Shown piece after piece: positions 1 to 5,454 of a stretch of 15,141 bases of DNA. Origin of the DNA: an uncultured Pirellula sp. (GTDB lineage: Bacteria; Planctomycetota; Planctomycetia; Pirellulales; Pirellulaceae). The position numbers were made by a program, and so were the translations under genes. The stretch lies in assembly GCA_903892365.1 (NCBI GenBank), contig CAITIF010000939.1, forward strand, positions 1-15,141. Reading direction: 5' to 3'. Position 1 is the stretch's first letter; every line of letters begins with the position of its first letter. The notes beneath the pieces were generated by a model. That model was given only the letters and a program-made list of their open reading frames with translations, did not search any database and was not told the DNA's origin.

Positions 1-64
1 CGTTTATACTGGTTTGGCACGAAACATCGCACTCACCTTTGATCGCTGACCAAGCGAAATCTGA

Positions 65-2014
65 ATGACAACTCCGACCGCCACACCTCCCGAAACTCCT
101 ATTGCGCCAGCGACAAGTGTTCAGGTAGTCCGTGAGACTATAGAAAGTCTTGCGGTTGCTTTTGTCTTGGCGCTATTGTTCAAAGCGTTTGTCGCTGAAG
201 CGTTTGTTATTCCCACGGGTTCCATGGCCCCAACGCTGATGGGGGCTCACAAAGATATCCGCTGCGAGGACTGTGGGCACCAGTACCAATGCGGAGCCAG
301 CAATGAATTTACGGAGACCGGTGCTCGCAGCGACAGGACGGTGGTTGCCACCACTTGTCCGCTGTGCCGAAAGCCGCAGATTGCTGACCCGAGCCAGGAT
401 TCCAATCATGTGACGTTTTCAGGAGATCGAATCCTGGTAAGCAAACTAGCTTACGTTTTCGCTGCTCCGAAGCGTTGGGACGTGATCGTCTTCAAATACA
501 TTCTTGACGCGAGACTCAACTATATCAAGCGATGCATTGGGCTCCCCAATGAAACGGTCCGCATTCGCGAGGGAGACATTTACATCCAAGAAAACTCGGG
601 GCTCGTCGAACAGAAGCAGGGCCAGACCGCTGTGGCAACAAGCTCGTTTGCGATTGCTAGGAAACCTCCGCATGTCGTTGAAGCAATGCTTCAAAAATTG
701 TTCGACTCGAAACATGTCTCGAAATCCCTGGTGGAGGTAGGTGTTCCGAATGCATGGCAGCCCTTCCCGCCCGCTTCAGCCCCAGAAGACTCGGGAGGCA
801 ATTCAGCATGGAAAATCGACCAATCCGTTGGCAAATGGCAGGCATCGGTCTCCAACGCCTCAACAGGCACCACTCAATGGATTCGCTACTTTCATCGCGT
901 AATCGACCCTCTGTCTTGGGAAAAAATTGTCGTCAATCAAAAATTGGATGCTCCTGTAGCTCCGCAGTCGTCGCGGTTGATCACGGACTTCACTGCATAC
1001 AACGCCAGCTTTAGCCGATTCACACCCAAAGTACTGAACGAACCCTTTTCGCAATTTGCAGCAGAGACCATTTCGAATAGTATCCGGAATTGGAGCCCAG
1101 CCAATCAGCCAATTGAAAACGACGGAATCCACTGGACAGGCGATTTGGCTGTCGAAGTGGATGTTGTTCTTGGAAAAGACGCCAAGTCCATGGCTTTGCT
1201 TTTGATCGAAGCAGGAGTGCAGCATGAATGCCGAATTGATCTAACCAGTGGACAAGCTACTGCAACGGTGACTTTGGATGGCAAGCCAGTGGATGCCTTC
1301 GATGTAGGCGACGGGAAACTTGCTGCGACCGCGAGCGTTGCGACTTCGGTCCGCGCCGGGTCTCGACACCGTCTGAAGTTCGCCAACGTCGATGATACGC
1401 TCATCCTTTGGATTGATGGAAATCATCTGCCTTGGAAGGGGGATATGATGACGTTAGTGTATCTTCCGTTAACGGCTCGAGTGCCTAAAACAACACCTAC
1501 GGATCCGCTCGATGCAGCACCTGTTGGAATCGGAGTCGAAGGCGGCAGTGCCGAGTTGACTCGCGTGCAGGTTTATCGAGACATTTACTACATTGCGCAG
1601 GGAAATCAAAACCAAAGCCTGTACGACTATCGCGAGATTTCAACCACTCTACGCGACTCCTCTTCGCCAGCCAACAACGAACGCTATGCGAAAGAAGTAC
1701 ACAACATGTCAGCCAGCGAGCTCGTGAAGCAAATGTCCCAAGAAGGTTTGCTTCGAAATGCTATGCTGACGAACCCTACACTGTGGGCAGAAAGCCCTTT
1801 CGCTCGCAATCGCCAAGTGGTTGATTTCCCGATGCAAGATGACTGGTACTTTCCCATGGGTGATAACTCCAGCGCCAGCGCGGACGCGAGGTCATGGGGA
1901 CACACTCCAGAACGCCTGATGATAGGTCGTGCGGTGATGGTCTTTTGGCCTCATTATTGGAATGCACCGATCCCGTTCGTGCCCAACGTGCAACGCATGG
2001 GCTTGATCCGTTAG
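65..2014 (+). CDS. lepB: Signal peptidase I (S26 family), oversized, with zinc-ribbon and beta-sandwich insertions
   Basis: Membrane-anchored serine protease that should remove signal peptides from exported preproteins on the outer face of the inner membrane. The 649-aa product has one N-terminal transmembrane segment (about residues 27-48) followed by the S26 boxes: PTGSMAPT with nucleophile Ser53, GDRILVSKLAY (120-130), YIKRCIGLP with general base Lys155, and GDNSSASADARSWG (599-612). The order and catalytic Ser/Lys pair are those of SPase I, but family members are usually 180-350 aa. Two insertions explain the excess: a CxxC...CxxC pair (Cys67/70 and Cys98/101) between Ser53 and box C, and about 400 residues between the Lys box and the GDN box. 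Residues 355-510 of the latter look like a ConA/LamG-type beta-sandwich. The ATG at 65 is chosen because it leaves a short polar N-terminus before the membrane helix; no clear Shine-Dalgarno precedes it. TATACT at 5-10 could be a -10 element. It is followed after 47 bp by lptB, probably in one operon. Identity as SPase I is firm; the insert fold is inferred. Confidence 0.93.
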   Translation: MTTPTATPPETPIAPATSVQVVRETIESLAVAFVLALLFKAFVAEAFVIPTGSMAPTLMGAHKDIRCEDCGHQYQCGASNEFTETGARSDRTVVATTCPLCRKPQIADPSQDSNHVTFSGDRILVSKLAYVFAAPKRWDVIVFKYILDARLNYIKRCIGLPNETVRIREGDIYIQENSGLVEQKQGQTAVATSSFAIARKPPHVVEAMLQKLFDSKHVSKSLVEVGVPNAWQPFPPASAPEDSGGNSAWKIDQSVGKWQASVSNASTGTTQWIRYFHRVIDPLSWEKIVVNQKLDAPVAPQSSRLITDFTAYNASFSRFTPKVLNEPFSQFAAETISNSIRNWSPANQPIENDGIHWTGDLAVEVDVVLGKDAKSMALLLIEAGVQHECRIDLTSGQATATVTLDGKPVDAFDVGDGKLAATASVATSVRAGSRHRLKFANVDDTLILWIDGNHLPWKGDMMTLVYLPLTARVPKTTPTDPLDAAPVGIGVEGGSAELTRVQVYRDIYYIAQGNQNQSLYDYREISTTLRDSSSPANNERYAKEVHNMSASELVKQMSQEGLLRNAMLTNPTLWAESPFARNRQVVDFPMQDDWYFPMGDNSSASADARSWGHTPERLMIGRAVMVFWPHYWNAPIPFVPNVQRMGLIR

Positions 2015-2061
2015 CCCAGAATAGTAATCCAGAATAAACCCGAATCGAAGGAAACGAGAAC

Positions 2062-2817
2062 ATGGATGTTCTGAGTGTTGCTGGCCTCGAAAAAACTTAT
2101 GGACGGCGCAAGGTAGTCAACGGCGTTAGCATGCGAGTTGGAAAGGCGGAAATTGTAGGCCTGCTGGGCCCCAACGGTGCCGGAAAGTCAACCAGTTTCC
2201 GCATGACTTGTGGGCTCGTTATGCCAGACCGAGGCCAAGTCTTTTTGGGCGGCGAAGAAGTGACGTATTGGCCTATGTTCCGTCGAGCGAGAGACGGAGG
2301 CATGGGCTACTTGGCTCAAGAATCAAGCGTTTTTCGGAAGCTGACGGTCGAGCAAAACATCTTAGCGATGCTGGAATTACTTGGCTTTAACCGAACAGAT
2401 CGGCGCAAGCGAACCGAAGAACTCTTGGCTCAATTTGATATCACACACATTCGTCGATCCAAGGCCTCCAAGCTATCGGGGGGAGAAAGACGCCGATTAG
2501 AAATTGCACGCTGCTTGGTTTCGAATCCTCGTATTATCATGCTCGACGAGCCATTCGCCGGCATCGATCCCGTAACCGTTCAAAGTATTCAGCAAACCAT
2601 CTTCGATCTTCGCAGCACGGGCATTTCCATCCTGATAACCGACCACGCGGCACTAGAGATCCTGTCGGCAGTCGATCGCTGTTATGTGATCAATAAAGGG
2701 ACTGTTCTATTCGAAGGAACTCCAGAGGAAGTGAAACAGCACCCAGAAGTCCGTTCGCAGTATCTTGGTAACATCCAAGGCGACCACGCCCATTCGGACC
2801 TTGTAGGCAGCCGCTAG
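2062..2817 (+). CDS. lptB: LPS export ABC transporter ATP-binding protein LptB
   Basis: Cytoplasmic ATPase of the LptBFG complex, which extracts lipopolysaccharide from the inner membrane for transport to the outer membrane. The 251-aa length matches the family (about 240 aa). Walker A GPNGAGKST is at 36-44, the Q-loop Gln at 86, the signature LSGGERRRLEIAR at 138-150, Walker B IIMLDEP at 158-164 and the switch His in ITDH at 195. The combination LSGGERRR, DEPFAGIDP and LITDH is characteristic of LptB rather than of a generic ABC ATPase. AAGGA at 2048-2052 lies 9 nt before the ATG, one of the better Shine-Dalgarno sites in the window. LptF/G partners are not in the window. The 47-bp gap from lepB suggests co-transcription, grouping two envelope-biogenesis functions. 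The next gene is convergent, so the operon ends here. An unrelated export ATPase with LptB-like motifs is the only real alternative. Confidence 0.9.
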   Translation: MDVLSVAGLEKTYGRRKVVNGVSMRVGKAEIVGLLGPNGAGKSTSFRMTCGLVMPDRGQVFLGGEEVTYWPMFRRARDGGMGYLAQESSVFRKLTVEQNILAMLELLGFNRTDRRKRTEELLAQFDITHIRRSKASKLSGGERRRLEIARCLVSNPRIIMLDEPFAGIDPVTVQSIQQTIFDLRSTGISILITDHAALEILSAVDRCYVINKGTVLFEGTPEEVKQHPEVRSQYLGNIQGDHAHSDLVGSR

Positions 2818-3093
2818 AAATCAAACTCCCGAACGCTACCATGCCCCGCTAAATTTGCGCTTTGGCTCAGGATTCTCCGGCTCGCGCACGTTTTTTCCAT
2901 ATCTTTTGTGATCAGCTTGCTTCGCAGGCGATTTTCTCCAGCACCATTTGACCATGGATGCATGAGTAACCCAACGGGGTTCAACATTGCGAGCGTTCAA
3001 TCGGTGATAAAGAAGCCGTGTTTGTTTTGATTGCAATTTTCGAATCGGGGGCACCCGATGTAGCAATCATTTAATTTGAGCCTGATCTTGCGC
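2818..3093. other. Convergent intergenic region, no confident gene
   Basis: This 276-bp stretch separates the plus-strand lptB stop from the minus-strand stop of the secreted protein gene. I found no strong GC-rich hairpin followed by a T run for either strand, so no terminator is called. A 76-codon minus-strand frame (3066 to 2836) starts with TTG, is very basic and has no recognisable motif; I do not regard it as a gene. Confidence 0.5.
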
Positions 3094-3618
3094 CTACCTT
3101 GGCACGCCTTCATCCATGAGGGAAAGCTTGTATGACTTACCCACTGGAGTAAACGCGAATGTAAACATGTATGGACGAACTTCGCTTCCCCTAGCTATAT
3201 CAAACACGACAACACAACAAAAACCCTCTTGCATAGCATCGGTGAACGGCTTGAATGAATCCACCAGATCAGACTCCGCGACAATCGGCATCACGGATTT
3301 CAAAAAACTCGCAGTGATGTCCGACTTGCGAAACACATGAAAGTGCTTGAGTCGCAAGTCGTCACCGTCAGGAATTTTTGAGATTGTCTTCTTCAAGTAT
3401 TCCGCCACGGTAACTCCATCATCAAGCTTGCGGTGCCGCTTGGCATCAGCTTGGCAAAAGTCCGCGACGCGATCAACTTCTCGCTTGATGAAGAGCGTGG
3501 CTACAAAGTCGATTGCAACACTGGATGGAGTGTCTGCATTTTTCGTTTCGTCAGCCAGAGTCAAAGAGGAAAACGACGTAAGAGCAAACATGATAGCCAC
3601 AACAATCGAATCTCGCAT
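3094..3618 (-). CDS. Hypothetical secreted protein with signal peptide
   Basis: Not recognised by family. The 174-aa product begins with MRDSIVVAIMFALTSFSSLT and has a likely signal peptidase I site after LTLA (residue 22), so it should be exported. The mature part of about 150 aa mixes helices and strands: an opening SVAIDFVATLF helix, a charged middle, then beta-rich CCVVVFDIARG and YMFTFAFTPVGKSYKLSLMD near the C-terminus. This general pattern recalls small NTF2-like/DUF4878-type secreted domains (inference only). The frame stays open upstream to 3822, but the extra 68 residues are low-complexity-free, non-conserved-looking and would bury the signal peptide. I therefore start at the ATG at 3618, although no good Shine-Dalgarno supports it. 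A 252-bp gap separates it from the membrane protein gene upstream on the same strand, enough for its own promoter. It ends convergently towards lptB. Confidence 0.68.
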   Translation of the reverse strand: MRDSIVVAIMFALTSFSSLTLADETKNADTPSSVAIDFVATLFIKREVDRVADFCQADAKRHRKLDDGVTVAEYLKKTISKIPDGDDLRLKHFHVFRKSDITASFLKSVMPIVAESDLVDSFKPFTDAMQEGFCCVVVFDIARGSEVRPYMFTFAFTPVGKSYKLSLMDEGVPR

Positions 3619-3870
3619 GAAGACACTTTGACTTTCAAGGAAGGTAGAGACAGCAGGCAGCGAACAGCAACGATCCGCCAGACCATTCCAGTGCAGGTTA
3701 TTGAGAACATCGGCAATCTGCCGTTGATTAGTACCGGACTGCTTTCGGGCATCGATCTTCGTATCAACTACCGAACTGGCGTTTGTTCGATTCACTGAAG
3801 TCGAATGACCATTGTCACCCAATCGCAGTATCTGAGACTGCTTGTCAGGTGGTTCCTCCGTTGTTTGGTG

Positions 3871-4254
3871 TCAGCGGATTTGTCCCATCCCCGAGTACGC
3901 CTTTATCAATACGCAAATCCAGAACCCAAACCAAGTCACCCTGAACAACACACTTGATCCTATAGCAAGCCAAAACCGTGATGCCGCAGTCAAGTTCTTC
4001 ATCATAAGCAAGATCGCAAGAACGGAAATCAATCCACATAGAACGATCGCAGGGCCGAATAGCTGTAATTTCAAATCGTCGGAACTTGAGTTAAAGAACA
4101 CCCGATTGGAATACAACGACTCCATGAGACCGGCGAAAAAAGCGAACTGAAAAGCGTATCCGATCAACCATATTGCAATGGGAAGCTTGCGAAAACGTTG
4201 CGACAGGGGCTGATTGTCGGAGGAGGTGACAGGTGCTTGATACGGATCTAGCAT
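3871..4254 (-). CDS. Small hypothetical membrane protein with DPYQAP N-terminus
   Basis: No known function. The 127-aa product starts MLDPYQAPVTSS, has a polar, positively charged stretch (QRFRK, 19-23), then three predicted transmembrane helices at about 25-45, 66-85 and 94-118. It ends in a short tail, GMGQIR. An N-terminal (N/D)PYQAP-like motif before a group of helices is, from general knowledge, common on small polytopic planctomycete membrane proteins; its role is unknown to me. Topology by the positive-inside rule would put the N-terminal tail in the cytoplasm. The ATG at 4254 gives the motif at the very N-terminus, which supports the start; AAAGG lies too far upstream (about 15 nt) to be convincing. 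It is followed on the same strand by the secreted protein gene after 252 bp. Upstream is the long repeat-rich region. Hydrophobic composition and the motif make it a credible gene. Confidence 0.75.
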   Translation of the reverse strand: MLDPYQAPVTSSDNQPLSQRFRKLPIAIWLIGYAFQFAFFAGLMESLYSNRVFFNSSSDDLKLQLFGPAIVLCGLISVLAILLMMKNLTAASRFWLAIGSSVLFRVTWFGFWICVLIKAYSGMGQIR

Positions 4255-4553
4255 ACTGAATTACTTTGACCTTTGTGAAAACTGAATGGGCGAAAGTGTG
4301 ACGACACCCAGCCGACGTTGCAGGGTTTCCATCAAATATCGAAGGACCCGGGACTTCGGGACGAGTCGTTTGGAATCTCGTTGATTGAGTTGTTGTTTGT
4401 GCCCACAGTTATGCTATCAAATCGACGGCAGCGCCGCACTGTCCCTTCCCTACAAATGGATACTCCGCACGCTCTAACAACCGGACTTGCCCAATGAAAG
4501 CCTCCGGTTCCCAGCTATCACTTGTCTCAACAATCTTAACTCATTACGTGCGA
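4255..4553. other. Non-coding stretch before the repeat block
   Basis: About 300 bp between the start of the small membrane protein gene and the first repeat unit. No reading frame here has a recognisable product, and I see no RNA gene or clear terminator. It must contain the promoter of the minus-strand gene starting at 4254, but no convincing -35/-10 pair stands out. Confidence 0.5.
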
Positions 4554-4680
4554 GTGGCATTCGTGGGTGGCATTCGTGGGTGGCACCGTCCGAAGGACAA
4601 GTGGCACCGTCCAAAGGACATTTCTAGCACCGTCCAAAGGGTGGGTGGCACTGTCCGTGGGTAACGCTGTCCGAAGGACA
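4554..4680. repeat. Cluster of GTGGCACCGTCCGAAGGACA repeats, first group
   Basis: Two tandem 13-bp units GTGGCATTCGTGG (4554-4566, 4567-4579) lead into two 20-bp units: GTGGCACCGTCCGAAGGACA (4580-4599) and a one-base variant with CCAAAGG (4601-4620). Degenerate or partial copies follow at 4626-4640, 4645-4660 and 4666-4680. The core GTCC-GAA-GGAC can form a short hairpin with a 3-nt loop, which suggests a structured nucleic acid element and not a protein-coding one. No reading frame through this segment gives a protein I would accept. Confidence 0.85.
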
Positions 4681-4696
4681 CGCTCGTTGTCGCAAA

Positions 4697-4807
4697 AGCG
4701 AAACTGGGCCTTGAGCCCAGATGTCGCAACAGGTTTGGTGCGCTAACACTCGACGGGAACCGAATGCAAACGCGGTCAAGGGCCTCGAGCCCGACGACCG
4801 CAACAGG
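4697..4807. repeat. Left arm of long inverted repeat
   Basis: This arm pairs with 5226-5337. Two segments match the other arm perfectly in reverse complement: 4697-4722 with 5312-5337 (26 of 26 bp) and 4769-4807 with 5226-5264 (39 of 39 bp). The spacers between them are nearly equal (46 and 47 bp) and partly similar, both containing a GGTTTGG...GCTAAC stretch. Within the arm, CTGGGC (4704-4709) and GCCCAG (4715-4720) form a local hairpin with a 5-nt loop. The two segments of this arm also resemble each other (GGCCT-GAGCCC core followed by CGCAACAGGTTTGG), so the arm is itself an old direct duplication. Confidence 0.9.
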
Positions 4808-4851
4808 TTTGGCAGGCTAGATTGCGGCCTGACTCGAAAGACACTCGGTGG

Positions 4852-4900
4852 GTGGCACCGTCCGAAGGACATGGTGGCACCGTCCGAAGGACATTTCTAG
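4852..4900. repeat. GTGGCACCGTCCGAAGGACA repeats, second group
   Basis: Two perfect copies of the 20-bp unit at 4852-4871 and 4874-4893, identical to the copy at 4580-4599. The second continues into TTTCTAG, as does the copy ending at 4620, so the shared unit extends to GGACATTTCTAG. This group lies inside the left half of the larger inverted-repeat structure but has no mirror copy in the right half. Confidence 0.87.
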
Positions 4901-4942
4901 TACGACGGACAAGATAGGGCCGAAGCAACGGTTTGCGTCCCA

Positions 4943-5157
4943 GGCCCGAATGGGCCGATACATTCTTTGCCGGTGGCCCGCGGCCACCGGTCCTTCTTCC
5001 CTTGATCCTCGAAAGCCCCGAATGGGGCGACACAGATCGCGCCGACTCGCTGACGCCGTCGCGATGTGTCGGCCCTGCAGGCCTTAAGAAATTGAACCGG
5101 CGGTCACGAACCGGCGGTCGCGGACCGCCGGCAAAGGGTGTATCGGCCCGTCGGGCC
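4943..5157. repeat. Nested inner inverted repeats made of GC-rich hairpins
   Basis: Between the outer arms lies a mirror-like series of hairpins. The left outer unit 4943-4990 (GGCCC-GAAT-GGGCC, then GATACATTCTTTG, then an 8-bp stem CCGGTGGC/GCCACCGG) is matched in inverse by 5094-5157: stem CCGGCGGTC/GACCGCCGG at 5111-5119/5123-5131, CAAAGGGTGTATC, then GGCCC-GTC-GGGCC at 5145-5157. The inner pair is GCCCC-GAAT-GGGGC plus GACACAGATCGCG (5015-5041), facing CGCGATGTGTC plus GGCC-CTGCA-GGCC (5060-5083). A 14-bp tandem repeat (5094-5107 and 5108-5121) sits in the right unit. The symmetry centre is near 5050. Stems differ in sequence but keep pairing, as expected for selected or self-copying hairpins. 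Confidence 0.85.
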
Positions 5158-5225
5158 TTCAGACTCAGGGGAGACCAGCACGTTTGCAATGATCACGCGA
5201 TGCCTCCCAACGCTTGCCATCGAGT

Positions 5226-5337
5226 CCTGTTGCGGTCGTCGGGCTCGAGGCCCTTGACCGCGTTCGCTCACAGCGTTCCGTTAGGGGTTAGCAAGCCAAA
5301 CCTTTTGCGAAATCTGGGCTCAAGGCCCAGTTTCGCT
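5226..5337. repeat. Right arm of long inverted repeat
   Basis: Inverse counterpart of 4697-4807, with perfect matches of 39 bp (5226-5264) and 26 bp (5312-5337). It lies about 120 bp past the stop codon of the minus-strand PLP enzyme gene at 5455. A transcript running past that stop would enter this arm first and could fold against the left arm about 420 nt further on. Confidence 0.9.
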
Positions 5338-5356
5338 TCATGCAAGCGGGGACCTC

Positions 5357-5380
5357 TTCAACTTCAACTTTAGCTTTAGC
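5357..5380. repeat. Hexamer doublets TTCAAC x2 and TTTAGC x2
   Basis: Two related hexamers are each present exactly twice in direct succession: TTCAAC at 5357-5362 and 5363-5368, TTTAGC at 5369-5374 and 5375-5380. This is a short degenerate microsatellite right beside the outer inverted repeat. No coding frame is supported here. Confidence 0.7.
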
Positions 5381-5454
5381 AGCCGGGACTCGTTGCCTCG
5401 TCCATCGCGATAGTGTTATGCCATTGCCATCAAGTCGAAAAGTAACGGGCAGTG

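Noticed and set aside
2836..3066. 76-codon minus-strand frame following the secreted protein gene
   Set aside because: It starts with TTG, has no Shine-Dalgarno, is strongly basic with no motif or hydrophobic pattern, and has the composition of a chance frame in a convergent gap.
3347..3798. Plus-strand frames opposite the secreted protein gene
   Set aside because: They are shadows of the minus-strand gene, with no recognisable domain, and the minus-strand frame has a signal peptide and coherent protein-like pattern.
3786..3805. TTCGA...TCGAA inverted repeat upstream of the secreted protein gene
   Set aside because: Only a 5-bp stem with a 10-nt loop, too weak to call as an operator or hairpin.
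3619..3822. N-terminal extension of the secreted protein gene to 3822
   Set aside because: It would place 68 polar residues before a clear signal peptide that begins at the ATG at 3618.
4554..4900. CRISPR array
   Set aside because: Repeat units are adjacent or irregularly spaced with no uniform unique spacers, and no cas gene is present.
4776..5189. 137-codon minus-strand frame in the repeat block
   Set aside because: It runs through palindromic repeats that are open in both directions; the peptide is low-complexity and Arg/Gly/Pro-rich.
4697..5337. Insertion sequence or integron
   Set aside because: There is no transposase or integrase gene between the inverted arms, and I could not find a convincing target-site duplication at their outer ends.
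4933..5373. 146-codon plus-strand frame in the repeat block
   Set aside because: Same reason: it is made of inverted-repeat sequence and mirrors the peptides of the opposite strand.
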